A stretch of 33,202 nucleotides of DNA from Novosphingobium sp. (GTDB lineage Bacteria > Pseudomonadota > Alphaproteobacteria > Sphingomonadales > Sphingomonadaceae). This document shows, in pieces, positions 8,832 through 17,471 of this stretch. The DNA is taken from NCBI GenBank assembly GCA_029247785.1, contig JAQWKP010000354.1:1-33202 (forward strand). The letters are read 5' to 3'. A program made the translations under genes and the position numbers. How positions within the stretch are numbered: position 1 is the stretch's first letter; every line of letters begins with the position of its first letter. The notes under the pieces were generated by a model. It saw nothing but the letters and a program-made list of their open reading frames with translations. It did no database searches and was not told where the DNA came from.

Positions 8832-9503
8832 TTATTCGTGCGGTGGATGCGTGATTACCTCATCCTGGGCCTCGGCTGCAAGCCCATGTCGCAGAACCAT
8901 CGGCAGCTGTGAAAAGGTGAAGATGAAGGACAGGGTAGTGAATCCCCAGACCTTGACCGAAAGCCACGTTTCAAAATCTACTGCATAGACCAGCAAGGTG
9001 TTGAGGACCGCCAGGGCAAGGAAAAAGATTGCCCAATTGCGCGAAAGCTTGATCCAGCCTTCGTCGTCAAGGCCCTCGAATGCCGATTCGAGCAGGTAGC
9101 GCAGCATCGCCTTGCCCTTCGCAAGCCCTGCGAAAAGCACGCCAGCGAACATCAGGTAAACTATAGTGGGCTTGATCTGGATGTACCATGGATCGTTGAG
9201 CAGCACGGTTATGCCGCCAAAGCCGACAATCAGCACAGTCGAAAGCCAGACCATTGGCGATATCTTGCCGAGGCGCCATTTCGAGACAATCAACGCGATC
9301 ACGGTAGCCGCCATGAAGGCCAGCGTTCCCTTAGTCACCGCCAGCACGACGCCGTAACCATCGTCACTTTCGGGCGAAAAATGCCGGTAGGTTAGAAAGA
9401 ATACCAGCAGCGGCCCAAAATCGACCAATATGTTGATCCAGGAGCTCTTGGGTTTCTCTGTGCTGGCAGCGTCCGACGCTTCGGGCATATTCGCTTCGCT
9501 CAT
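8832..9503 (-). CDS. yciB: Inner-membrane septation protein A family (YciB/IspZ)
   Basis: Polytopic inner-membrane protein linked to cell envelope synthesis and division. The 223-residue product carries a polar N-terminal tail (about 20 residues) and then about five to six hydrophobic spans. Family motifs are visible: DFGPLLVFF at the start, then IQIKPTIVYLMFA and WIKLSRNWAIFFLALAVLN. It shares one base with the ftsY stop (TGATG type overlap) and ends the dapF-mtaB-ftsY-yciB operon. A short GCAC/GTGC hairpin spans its stop codon, but too weakly to call a terminator. Confidence 0.93.
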   Translation of the reverse strand: MSEANMPEASDAASTEKPKSSWINILVDFGPLLVFFLTYRHFSPESDDGYGVVLAVTKGTLAFMAATVIALIVSKWRLGKISPMVWLSTVLIVGFGGITVLLNDPWYIQIKPTIVYLMFAGVLFAGLAKGKAMLRYLLESAFEGLDDEGWIKLSRNWAIFFLALAVLNTLLVYAVDFETWLSVKVWGFTTLSFIFTFSQLPMVLRHGLAAEAQDEVITHPPHE

Positions 9504-10441
9504 CAGGCCACTCCGGCAATCACTTTGGCGACGAGGTCCGGATCGAATGGCCGCAGATCGTCGATTGTCTCGCCTACTCCGATCGCGTGGATCGGCAGGC
9601 CATATTGTTCCGCTGCCGCTACCAGCACGCCGCCGCGTGCGGTTCCGTCGAGCTTGGTCATGATCAAGCCTGTCACACCGGCAACTTCCTTGAATATCTC
9701 GATCTGGCTGAGCGCATTTTGTCCATTGGTTGCATCGAGCACCAGCACAACGTCATGCGGTGCCTCGGGATTGAGCCGCCCGAGAACTCGCCGGATCTTG
9801 GCAAGTTCTTCCATCAACTCGGTCTTATTCTGAAGCCGTCCTGCAGTGTCGACGATCAACGCGTCGATGCCCTGATCGGTAGCGGCCTTGACGGCATCGA
9901 ATACGATACTGGCCGGATCGCCGCCCTCCGGGCCCTTGATGAGCGGAACGCCGACTCGCTCCGCCCAGACGCCCAGCTGGCCTATCGCAGCAGCGCGGAA
10001 GGTGTCACCAGCGGCCAGCATTACGCCGTAATCCTGTTCCTGGAACAAATGCGCGAGCTTGGCGATTGTCGTGGTCTTGCCCGAGCCGTTGACGCCGATC
10101 ACCAGTACCACCTGCGGGCGTGGGAAGGCGACGATCTCAAGCGGCTTGGCCACAGGTCGCAATATGTCGGCGACCTCGCGCGCAACCACTTCCATGATTG
10201 CGCGCTCATCGGCATTGCGCTCGAAGCGCTCGCCGGCGAGGCGCTCGCGGATGCGCGAAGCTGCCTTCGGGCCAAGATCGGAAGTTATCAGCGCGTCTTC
10301 GATGTCGTCGAGCTGGTTCTCGTCGAGCCGGGTCGTTGCCACGATCCCGGCAAGATTCTCGGTCAACCGTTCGGAGGTTTTACGAAAGCCGCCGAACAGC
10401 CGGTCAGACCAGCCTTTCCGCGAAGTGTCCTGAGCGCTCAT
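9503..10441 (-). CDS. ftsY: Signal recognition particle receptor FtsY
   Basis: SRP receptor GTPase that docks ribosome-SRP complexes at the membrane for cotranslational insertion. The 312-residue protein has the N domain (about residues 20-95) and the G domain with P-loop GVNGSGKTTT (116-125), DTAGR (198-202) and TKLDGTARGG near residue 260. The acidic A domain of E. coli FtsY is missing, as is common in alphaproteobacteria. It overlaps mtaB by four bases. Placement beside the membrane protein gene yciB fits an envelope-related operon. Confidence 0.97.
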   Translation of the reverse strand: MSAQDTSRKGWSDRLFGGFRKTSERLTENLAGIVATTRLDENQLDDIEDALITSDLGPKAASRIRERLAGERFERNADERAIMEVVAREVADILRPVAKPLEIVAFPRPQVVLVIGVNGSGKTTTIAKLAHLFQEQDYGVMLAAGDTFRAAAIGQLGVWAERVGVPLIKGPEGGDPASIVFDAVKAATDQGIDALIVDTAGRLQNKTELMEELAKIRRVLGRLNPEAPHDVVLVLDATNGQNALSQIEIFKEVAGVTGLIMTKLDGTARGGVLVAAAEQYGLPIHAIGVGETIDDLRPFDPDLVAKVIAGVA

Positions 10442-11616
10442 ACCAGCGTGCCCTGCTCAATCCGGCTGGGTGTGACGGTGACGATTGTGCCACGCCTCGT
10501 GCCCTTCGGGACCTTTACAGGCGCGAAGTTCTCGGCGTGACCGCTGTCATCGGTTTCGGCCAGCACGCTGAGCCGTTCCCCGATCAAGGTCTGCAACCAA
10601 GCCTCACGCTGCTCGGCGACGGCCTTGCGCAGTTCGGCGGCACGCGACTTCACGCGCGTCGGATCGACCGCCGGCATGCGTACGGCAGGCGTGCCGGGCC
10701 GGGGCGAAAATGGAAAGACGTGGCCATGGACGATGCCGAGCTCAGCGATGATCGACAAGTTGTTGCGGTGCATCGCCTCGCTCTCGGTCGGGAAGCCGGC
10801 GATCATATCCGCGCCGAGGCCGATTTCCGGACGGCGCTCGCGCAAGCTTTGGACCAGGGTGATCGCATCCTGCCGCGAGTGACGCCGTTTCATCCGCTTG
10901 AGCACCATGTCATCGCCTGACTGAAGCGAGAGGTGGACATGCGGCATCATCCTTGGCTCGACAGTAGTCAACTCGAACAGCTGCGCATCGACTTCGGCAC
11001 CGTCAATCGATGACAGGCGCAGGCGAGCCAGCTGCGGGAAGCCGGCAAGAATTGCGGCGACGAGGCGGCCAAATTGGGGGGCACCGGGCAGGTCGTTGCC
11101 CCAGGACGTCAGATCGACGCCGGTCAGCACAACTTCATGGAGCCCGGCGTCGATATGGCGCGCAACATCCTCAAGCACATCGCCGATGGCACGTGAGCGA
11201 CTCGGACCGCGTCCCTGCGGGATGACGCAAAAGGTGCAGGTGTGGTCGCAGCCGTTCTGAACCTGCACGAAAGCGCGCGAATATCGAGTTTGCGGCAGGC
11301 GCTGCGCCGGAGCAATCACATTCCAGGCGCGCGGGTCGAGCTTGGCGTCATTGGCAATCAAACCGTCGACTTCGGGCATGCCGGAGATCATGCCGCGTTC
11401 GACCTCGGACGCGCAGCCGGTGACGAGCAGCCTTGCGCTGGGGTTGGCTTTACGCGCCCGGCGGATCGTCTGGCGAGTCTGACGCACAGCCTCGCTGGTT
11501 ACGGCGCAGCTATTGACCACGATGAGGTCGTCACTGCCGCCAGCTAGCATGCCGCGTATCTCCTCGCTCTCGGCAAGGTTGAGCCGGCAACCCAGCGTAT
11601 GAACTTCAATCGTCAA
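10438..11616 (-). CDS. mtaB: tRNA (t6A37) methylthiotransferase MtaB
   Basis: Radical-SAM enzyme that converts t6A37 to ms2t6A37 in tRNAs decoding ANN codons. In 392 residues it shows the three-domain methylthiotransferase layout. The N-terminal UPF0004 domain has cysteines 10, 37 and 68 for the auxiliary cluster. The radical-SAM domain has CDHTCTFC (Cys123, 127, 130). A C-terminal TRAM-like region ends in the basic segment GTRRGTIVTV. The opening EVHTLGCRLN is MtaB-like rather than MiaB- or RimO-like. Four-base overlaps couple it to dapF upstream and ftsY downstream. Confidence 0.95.
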   Translation of the reverse strand: MTIEVHTLGCRLNLAESEEIRGMLAGGSDDLIVVNSCAVTSEAVRQTRQTIRRARKANPSARLLVTGCASEVERGMISGMPEVDGLIANDAKLDPRAWNVIAPAQRLPQTRYSRAFVQVQNGCDHTCTFCVIPQGRGPSRSRAIGDVLEDVARHIDAGLHEVVLTGVDLTSWGNDLPGAPQFGRLVAAILAGFPQLARLRLSSIDGAEVDAQLFELTTVEPRMMPHVHLSLQSGDDMVLKRMKRRHSRQDAITLVQSLRERRPEIGLGADMIAGFPTESEAMHRNNLSIIAELGIVHGHVFPFSPRPGTPAVRMPAVDPTRVKSRAAELRKAVAEQREAWLQTLIGERLSVLAETDDSGHAENFAPVKVPKGTRRGTIVTVTPSRIEQGTLV

Positions 11617-12431
11617 CGCGCCGCACCGTAATCAGCGGGATCGAAGCTGCCGCGAAAGCTCTCGCTGGCCTCGCCGGTCATGGTGATCCGCTCGTCTTCG
11701 CCCCATTGTATCGCCAGGGGACCACCGGTCAGCGTCACAGTGACATTGCGGTCGGTGAGGCCGCGCTGCATTGCTGCGACAGAGGTCGCGCAGGCGCCGG
11801 TGCCGCATGCGCGCGTTTCGCCAACGCCGCGCTCCCACACGCGCAAGGAGATTGCATCACGCGCGGTGACCGTCGCGACATTGACATTGACTCGGTCCGG
11901 GAACAGCGGGTCGTACTCGATCAGCGGGCCGAGCCGGGCGAGGTCGATGGCGTTGCAATCCTCGACGAAGAAAATCGCATGCGGGTTGCCGACATTCACT
12001 GCGACGGGGCTTTCCAGATCGTCCCAACCCACCGGCATCGATAGTGTATCCATTGCATAGCCGAGCGGAATTTCCTCCCAGCCAAAGCGTGGCTTGCCCA
12101 TGTCCACGGCTACGCCGCCATCGGTCAACGAGGTCTGGATCACTCCGCCCAGCGTATCGATGGTCGTGGCGGTTCCAGACAGCAGCCCGACAGCGCGGGC
12201 GGCATTGCCGCAGGCTTCCACTTCGCCGCCATCGGCATTAAAAATACGCATGCGAAGATCGACGGCCTCAGAAGGTTCGATCAGGATCAGTTGGTCGCAA
12301 CCGATGCCGGTCTTGCGGTCTGCCAAAGCAGCCGCCAGCGGGCCGGTCATATCCGGCAAATCTTGCACACGGCTGTCGAGCACGACGAAATCGTTGCCCA
12401 GCCCATGCATCTTGGTGAAGTCGATCCGCAT
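11613..12431 (-). CDS. dapF: Diaminopimelate epimerase
   Basis: Interconverts LL- and meso-diaminopimelate for lysine and peptidoglycan synthesis in the cytoplasm. The 272-residue enzyme has the two catalytic cysteines of the cofactor-independent racemase family: Cys74 in EACGNAARA and Cys209 in ETRACGTGACA. The N-terminal MHGLGNDFVVLD is a strong family signature. It is the first gene of the leftward operon, overlapping mtaB by four bases, and follows the GGDEF/EAL gene by 48 bases on the same strand. No clear promoter was found in that gap. Confidence 0.97.
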   Translation of the reverse strand: MRIDFTKMHGLGNDFVVLDSRVQDLPDMTGPLAAALADRKTGIGCDQLILIEPSEAVDLRMRIFNADGGEVEACGNAARAVGLLSGTATTIDTLGGVIQTSLTDGGVAVDMGKPRFGWEEIPLGYAMDTLSMPVGWDDLESPVAVNVGNPHAIFFVEDCNAIDLARLGPLIEYDPLFPDRVNVNVATVTARDAISLRVWERGVGETRACGTGACATSVAAMQRGLTDRNVTVTLTGGPLAIQWGEDERITMTGEASESFRGSFDPADYGAAR

Positions 12432-12479
12432 GACAGCGCGCTCTATGCGCTGAGGACTGCGGCGTCCAGTATCAGACGC

Positions 12480-14204
12480 TTAGCCTGTTCCGGCCTGTTG
12501 GGCTTCGTCTGTTGCAGGTTTTTGTACGTCTTGCGAGGGTTGCGGATCTACCGATTCACCGCCGGTATCAGCCTTGCTTCGGTCTGCGAGCCACAAATTT
12601 GTTTCGGCTGCTGATTGCGGGTGCCCATAGAGATAGCCCTGACCCTTGATCTCCCCGTAGGGCAGGACCTTCTCGAGGATTTCCTGCGTCTCGATGCCTT
12701 CAATCGTGATCGGCAGGTTGAGGCCCTTGCCGAGCATGGCAATCGCGTCGACGATTGCGGCGTTGTCGTCGCTACCGACGAGGCTGGTAACGAAGCTGCG
12801 GTCGATCTTGATGCGGTCGAAAGGCAGGCTGCGTAATTGGGCGAGCGAAGAGTAGCCTGTGCCGAAATCATCGATGCTGACACGGATTCCCTGGTTCTTC
12901 AGGCTGGCGATCAGCGAGCGCACCACGGTGAGGTTCTCATGGAGGCAGCTCTCGGTAATCTCGATCTCCAGCCGCTGTGGCGGAAAATTCGCTTCGACCA
13001 GCAGTTTGAGTAGTTTCTGCGCAAACCACGGATCGCGAAGCTGCAAGGGTGAGATGTTGACGGCGAGAGTCAACTCCGGGTCCCAATCCCTTGCATCATC
13101 CAGTGCCTGCGAGATCACGCTCTCGGACAGTTCTGCTATAACGCCGATGTCTTCTGCGATTGAGATGAAGATGTCCGGACCGATCAGGCCAAATTTTGGC
13201 GAGTTCCAACGTGCCAGCATTTCGAAGCCGCAAAGCTTGCCGGTCTGCAAGTCGATCTGCTGTTCGAAATAGGGCACGAACTCGCCGGCAGATACACCTT
13301 CGCGGATGCCGACTTCCAGCTCGTTGCGGAAGCGCATTTCTTCGCCCATCTGCTGCTCGAACCAGAAGAAGCAGCTGCGGCCCTGACGCTTGGCGTGATA
13401 CATCGCAATATCCGCCATCTCGACGAGATTTCGGGCCTCGCCATGTTGCTTGGTAGCATCAAGAAGCGTGGATTTATGGAGCATATCCGATCGCGCGATG
13501 CCGATCGATGCGGTCACCTCGAAGTTGATGCCCACGACCAAGGATGGCTGACAGATCGCATTCAGGATTGCAGTTGCGCGCTGGTCGATGGTTTCTGGAT
13601 GGGTGAAGTCAAATTCGATAGCGCAGGCGAACTCGTCACCGCCAACGCGGGCCAGGAGCGATCCGTGCGCCAAGACCTGGCCGATCCGCTTTGCGCTCTG
13701 GGTGAGCAATACGTCACCGGCATTGTGACCGTTGAAATCATTGACCTGTTTGAAATTGTCGAGGTCGATCATCATCACGGCAACGCCCTTTCCGCGCCGT
13801 TCCGCTTCCGTGAGTATTTGCTCGATCTCACCGCCGAAGCTGCGCTTGTTGAGCAGTCCGGTCAGCGGATCTGTCTCGGCCAGCTGGCGTGCGTGTTTTT
13901 CCGCTTTTCGCCTCTCTGTCACTTCCTGGCTGAGCTGGCGGTAGCGCCGCCAGCCGAAAATGATCAGGGCGATGTTAAGCAGCAGGGCGTTGACCAGCAC
14001 CTTGTCCGGTCCAAGCCCGTAACCGGCGAGAGATCGCACGACCTGGGGAAGAACAGTCCCGCCGGTGCCGACGAACATGATGATTGCGGCTGTGGCGATG
14101 CCCAGAGCGATGATGTCTCGCTCGGCAATGCCGACGCCGGCCTTGTCAGACCGCGGTTGTGAGCCGTCTTTTTCCTTCAGGTCGACCAAGCGAACTGCCC
14201 CCAT
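12480..14204 (-). CDS. Membrane-bound GGDEF/EAL cyclic-di-GMP protein
   Basis: Putative bifunctional cyclic-di-GMP enzyme of 574 residues. Two hydrophobic segments (about residues 31-55 and 68-84) anchor it, a short linker helix follows, then a GGDEF domain with an intact GGDEF motif (188-192). The EAL domain reads EML at 328-330 instead of EAL. Metal and catalytic positions are otherwise present: Asn383 in AVNISP, EITES near 415-419, DDFGTGYSS (445-453), Lys466 in RIKIDRSF and EGIET (502-506). Diguanylate cyclase activity is likely and phosphodiesterase activity plausible, since alanine substitutions at this motif occur in active members. No periplasmic sensor domain is seen. The gene lies between the oxygenase gene and dapF. 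The start ATG lacks a clear ribosome site. Confidence 0.92.
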   Translation of the reverse strand: MGAVRLVDLKEKDGSQPRSDKAGVGIAERDIIALGIATAAIIMFVGTGGTVLPQVVRSLAGYGLGPDKVLVNALLLNIALIIFGWRRYRQLSQEVTERRKAEKHARQLAETDPLTGLLNKRSFGGEIEQILTEAERRGKGVAVMMIDLDNFKQVNDFNGHNAGDVLLTQSAKRIGQVLAHGSLLARVGGDEFACAIEFDFTHPETIDQRATAILNAICQPSLVVGINFEVTASIGIARSDMLHKSTLLDATKQHGEARNLVEMADIAMYHAKRQGRSCFFWFEQQMGEEMRFRNELEVGIREGVSAGEFVPYFEQQIDLQTGKLCGFEMLARWNSPKFGLIGPDIFISIAEDIGVIAELSESVISQALDDARDWDPELTLAVNISPLQLRDPWFAQKLLKLLVEANFPPQRLEIEITESCLHENLTVVRSLIASLKNQGIRVSIDDFGTGYSSLAQLRSLPFDRIKIDRSFVTSLVGSDDNAAIVDAIAMLGKGLNLPITIEGIETQEILEKVLPYGEIKGQGYLYGHPQSAAETNLWLADRSKADTGGESVDPQPSQDVQKPATDEAQQAGTG

Positions 14205-14298
14205 AACGTAGAGGGTTGTCTAAGCAATTTGCCTGAAATTTTGGTTAAAACTAGGAAAAGACGCTGCTATCTTGCAAATGGTATCGTTGAGAGTGCCT

Positions 14299-15234
14299 TC
14301 ATTCGCACAAGCCTATCTCGCGAAGCCGTTCCTGCAGAAATTGATCCGCCGTTATGGCATGTGGATAGCGGTCGTGCTGCTCCTCGCTTACACATTGGGG
14401 CAGCGTCTGAATTCTAAAATCGCTGCGCAAATGTACGAAGAACGGCATGGCATAGCGACTGTGCCGGGCGCTTTCTCCAGACGGATTGCGCACGCGATGG
14501 GTCGTGGATGGCAACATGTGGTTGGTCAGTCGCTGGAGCATATCGCCGATATTGACAACGAGCGATCCAGGCGGAGGCGATATGGCGAGCCATTCGCCAT
14601 TTTTACCGAGTAGTTCCAGTCCCGCCTCCTGCGCCCCAAGCAGCAGAGTGACAATATTTATGTCCTCATGAGGGCCGGCCCGTAGCGCCTCTCCGGGATC
14701 ACCAGCCATTGGCGGATAGTGCAACAGCCGCAACACCGAGTTTCCGTCCGCCAGCGGCGAATCGAACCAGGCTGGATCCAGACCCAGATCGACTGCGATA
14801 TGAGACATGAGGACCGTGCCGACCCGATCGAATTCGGCGAACAACGCCGAGAATGTCTCGCGAAAACCGGGTGGGCGCGTGGGCCAGATATTGGCGGGCA
14901 TGTTTCCGGCAAGTGGATGGACCTGCGGCAGGTCTCGGCCAATATGCCAGAATTCCTTGAGGTCATGTGCGCTCGCGCCCTTGGCGACCTCGACACCAAA
15001 CGGTGTGAAGCCCCGCGCTCCAGCGAGGCCTGGCATGTGATAACGGCGCTTCTCGTCCTCCGGCAAGGCAAAGAATCTCTCGGATAGTTTCCAGGCTCTG
15101 TCGATGAGGTCGGGACTGATCATGTGATCCTCGATCACCGCAAATCCAAAGTTGCGAAAACTTTCGCCTAATCTGCGGGCGGTGCTGCGATCGCCTTGAT
15201 GCAGGCTGAGGACCGGGATGGTGTTGATCGACAT
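14299..15234 (-). CDS. Isopenicillin N synthase family Fe(II)/2-oxoglutarate dioxygenase
   Basis: Cytosolic non-heme iron oxygenase of 311 residues. The DIOX_N-like region is at the start (IPVLSL, FGFAVIEDH). The C-terminal double-stranded beta helix has the metal triad His189-x-Asp191 (GPHEDINIVT) and His246 (STTHRVRNP). Arg260 in SRYAMPFF is the likely 2-oxoglutarate or substrate carboxylate anchor, with alanine where many members have serine (RxS). Members of this family act on varied small molecules, and neighbours give no clue to the substrate here. It is transcribed divergently from the EVE-domain gene across 62 bases. Its own stop is 94 bases upstream of the GGDEF/EAL start. Confidence 0.9.
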   Translation of the reverse strand: MSINTIPVLSLHQGDRSTARRLGESFRNFGFAVIEDHMISPDLIDRAWKLSERFFALPEDEKRRYHMPGLAGARGFTPFGVEVAKGASAHDLKEFWHIGRDLPQVHPLAGNMPANIWPTRPPGFRETFSALFAEFDRVGTVLMSHIAVDLGLDPAWFDSPLADGNSVLRLLHYPPMAGDPGEALRAGPHEDINIVTLLLGAQEAGLELLGKNGEWLAISPPPGSLVVNIGDMLQRLTNHMLPSTTHRVRNPSGESARHSRYAMPFFVHLRSDFRIQTLPQCVSEEQHDRYPHAITADQFLQERLREIGLCE

Positions 15235-15296
15235 ATTGGCGATTTTCCGACTCTCGGGTTATGGGCTTCTCAGGTTCCAACCCCGAAGGATAAGGC

Positions 15297-15722
15297 ATGA
15301 ATACGCAAAAGCGCTACTGGTTGATCAAGTCCGAGCCCGCTGCCTATAGCTGGGACGACCTTATCGACGAAAAAGAAGGAACCTGGGACGGCGTTCGCAA
15401 TCACCGCGCCGCCAACAACCTTCGCGCCATGAGCGTCGGCGACGAGGCCTTTTTCTACCATTCCAACAAGGGGCTGGAGATCGTCGGTATTGCCAGAGTC
15501 ACCGTGGCGGGCATCGCCGATCCAACCGACCCGGAAGCCAAGTGGGCGGCCGTCAAGGTCAAGCCGGTCAGGAAGCTGGCGAACCCGGTCACTCTCAAGC
15601 AGATCAAGGCGGACCCGGCACTAGCCGGAATCGAGCTGATCAAGCTCTCTAGGCTCTCGGTAGCCGTTATCACGCCGGCGGAGTGGGACTACATCCTCGG
15701 CATGTCGGAAGCTTCTTCCTGA
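15297..15722 (+). CDS. EVE domain-containing protein
   Basis: Single EVE domain (PUA-like fold, related to thymocyte nuclear protein 1) in 141 residues. Seen motifs are YWLIKSEPAAYSWDDL at the N-terminus, TWDGVRNHRAANNLRAM, GDEAFFYHSN and GIARV. EVE domains bind modified bases in nucleic acids; in bacteria many stand alone as conserved proteins of uncertain role. A good ribosome site (GAAGGATAAGG) precedes ATG 15297. A possible promoter TTGGCG-17-TTATGG lies at 15236-15264. No restriction or defence genes lie near, so a housekeeping RNA- or DNA-base-binding role is more likely than defence. Confidence 0.92.
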   Translation: MNTQKRYWLIKSEPAAYSWDDLIDEKEGTWDGVRNHRAANNLRAMSVGDEAFFYHSNKGLEIVGIARVTVAGIADPTDPEAKWAAVKVKPVRKLANPVTLKQIKADPALAGIELIKLSRLSVAVITPAEWDYILGMSEASS

Positions 15723-15749
15723 CCCTCAGGTCCGCTCCAGCGTTGCGAT

Positions 15750-15770
15750 CCTGTCCCGAAACGGGATAGG
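15750..15770 (+). terminator. Hairpin after the EVE gene, possible terminator
   Basis: A nine-base-pair stem including one G-T pair (arms 15750-15758 and 15762-15770) closes on the loop AAA, 27 bases past the EVE gene stop. No T run follows on the + strand, so it may be an RNA 3'-end structure or a factor-dependent end rather than an intrinsic terminator. Confidence 0.4.
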
Positions 15771-15820
15771 GGCGGTCAACTGGCTGGCAGGCAGGTAAAC
15801 GAAACCTTAACAGCCAGCGC

Positions 15821-16024
15821 ATGAGAACAAAAAGACGCGCCCTGGTCCTGGTAGACGAGTCTGCCCACCACCCGTTTCGGCAGAGCCTGCCGCCGCATAT
15901 CCGCAAGCCAGCCGCTGAAGCTGAGCGCAAGCGGGTTTGGCCGCGCATCGATCTCAGCGACTGGAGAGGTTTCTTCGCCGCTTATTGCGCTGCGTTCCTA
16001 GTCGTTTCGATCTTCATCGCCTGA
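15821..16024 (+). CDS. Small tail-anchored protein of unknown function (67 residues)
   Basis: A basic soluble N-terminus (RTKRRALVLVDES, then HHPFRQSLPPHIRKP) leads to a short conserved-looking segment (WPRIDLSDWRGFFAAYCAAF) and a single C-terminal hydrophobic stretch ending in the last residue. This suggests a tail-anchored inner-membrane protein with a cytoplasmic head. ATG 15821 has no obvious ribosome site. The stop lies 13 bases from the converging MFS gene stop. The intact frame fills the gap between EVE and MFS genes with gene-like codon use. No family is recognised, and function is unknown. Confidence 0.55.
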   Translation: MRTKRRALVLVDESAHHPFRQSLPPHIRKPAAEAERKRVWPRIDLSDWRGFFAAYCAAFLVVSIFIA

Positions 16025-16037
16025 ACGTTAGTCTGGC

Positions 16038-17351
16038 TCAACTGGCTGCGGCTTCGCGCTCGGCATTGACGAGGCTTTTGCCAAGCCATGCCGATCCCAG
16101 GCAGGCAGCTGCCACCACCAGCAATTGTTCGACGACGGGCATGCCTGCTGCACTTAGGCCGGCAGCGATCAGAGATCCCAACACCATAGCCCCTGAGTTG
16201 ACGATATTGTTGGCCGCGATCGTGCGCGCCGTTTGCGATGGCTCGACGATGGTTGTCAGGAAGGCATAGAGCGGCACGACGAACATGCCCCCGGCGACGG
16301 CAATGCCCAGCAGCGTCAGCAGCAGCGGAATAGCGAAAGGCTGGGAAATGAATGTCGCCACATCCATTAGCTCGGCACCGACAGTGGTTTCGCTCCAGAA
16401 CCGGCAGGCGACCTGAAATAGCACCACGAAGATGGCCATGGCGATCACTGAGGCCGGGCCGTAGCGGGCTGAGACCTTGCCTTTGAGTAAGGCATTGATC
16501 GATACCGAGCCAATCGCGACCCCGACCGAGAACATCACCAGGAACAGGCTCGCCACTTCCTTGCCGGCCGACAGCACATTTTTGGCCAGTGGCGGGAACT
16601 GGATGAACAGCACCGCGCCGATCGCCCAGAAGAAGCTGATTGCCATGATCGCAAGATAGACGCGCCGGTCTTGCACGGTGTTGCGGACCAGCGCGATCGA
16701 TGCGCGGATGACGTGGTAGTCCAGCGGCTCGGGTTCGACCTGAGGCGGGGCAGGAGGCACCTGTCTGCCTGCGATATAGCCGACCATGGCAATCAATATA
16801 ACCGCCAGAGCGGCCCATTCGATATCGATCCAGCCGGCGACGATCGTGCCGGCCAGGATTGCGATATAGGTGCCCGCTTCCACCAATCCGGTTCCGGCAA
16901 GAACTTCGCCGCGCCCGAGGTGCTGCGGCAGGATCGCATATTTGATCGGGCCGAAGAAGGTTGAGTGTACGCCCATGGCGAACAGCGCGACCAGCATCAG
17001 CGGGATCGCCCCGCCAGTTATCGCAACGCCCTGCCATGCAAGGAGCAGACCGCCGCCGCCTACCAGCATGATCACGATCTCACATAGTTTGACGATGCGG
17101 ATGATCTTTGCCTTGTCGCGCATGTCTGCGAGTTGGCCGGCTAGGGCGGACAGGAGGAAGAACGGGATGACGAAGATGGTCGAGGCGATGGCGCTGAATC
17201 GGGCTTCTGCACTCTCCGAACTATAGACGCTGTAAACAACATACAGCACCATCGCGTTTTTGAAGAGGTTGTCGTTGAACGCGCCAAGCAGCTGCGTCAC
17301 GAACAGTGGCAGGAAGCGGCGCGCCTTAATCAGGTCCGTCGTTGTCGTCAT
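16038..17351 (-). CDS. MFS transporter, lysophospholipid transporter (LplT)-like
   Basis: Major facilitator with about twelve membrane spans in 437 residues. The opening FLPLFVTQLLGAFNDNLFKNAM is characteristic of the LplT-like branch, which flips lysophospholipids inward for reacylation. HSTFFGPIKYAILPQHL is another branch signature. In many bacteria the partner acyltransferase (Aas) is fused or adjacent; here the protein ends after the transporter domain and no acyltransferase gene is next to it. ATG 17351 (MTTTTDLIKARRFLP) fits the family better than an in-frame GTG at 17432. Divergence from pgsA, a phospholipid synthesis gene, suits a lipid-related role but the substrate remains inferred. 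Confidence 0.85.
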   Translation of the reverse strand: MTTTTDLIKARRFLPLFVTQLLGAFNDNLFKNAMVLYVVYSVYSSESAEARFSAIASTIFVIPFFLLSALAGQLADMRDKAKIIRIVKLCEIVIMLVGGGGLLLAWQGVAITGGAIPLMLVALFAMGVHSTFFGPIKYAILPQHLGRGEVLAGTGLVEAGTYIAILAGTIVAGWIDIEWAALAVILIAMVGYIAGRQVPPAPPQVEPEPLDYHVIRASIALVRNTVQDRRVYLAIMAISFFWAIGAVLFIQFPPLAKNVLSAGKEVASLFLVMFSVGVAIGSVSINALLKGKVSARYGPASVIAMAIFVVLFQVACRFWSETTVGAELMDVATFISQPFAIPLLLTLLGIAVAGGMFVVPLYAFLTTIVEPSQTARTIAANNIVNSGAMVLGSLIAAGLSAAGMPVVEQLLVVAAACLGSAWLGKSLVNAEREAAAS

Positions 17352-17471
17352 AATCCAGGTTCTGGCAGGCCCTTTTTCCCCGCGCGGGACCCTTAACCGG
17401 ATGAGATTGGGTAACAACCCCTCATGCAGCACTTTTTCCCGGGCCGCTTCGTCGCTATGGCTTGCTGCGCA

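Noticed and set aside
9587..10540. 317-codon + strand open frame opposite ftsY
   Set aside because: Antisense to a GTPase with intact motifs; composition is that of a shadow frame.
14272..14613. 113-codon + strand open frame opposite the 2-oxoglutarate oxygenase
   Set aside because: It lies almost wholly antisense to a gene with an intact metal triad and has no family features.
15297..15722. EVE domain as a sign of a modification-dependent defence system
   Set aside because: No nuclease, helicase or methylase genes lie nearby; standalone EVE proteins are widespread housekeeping-like genes.
17379..17388. Ten-base GC palindrome between the MFS gene and pgsA
   Set aside because: Short alternating GC palindromes are frequent by chance in high-GC DNA; no promoter could be aligned with it.
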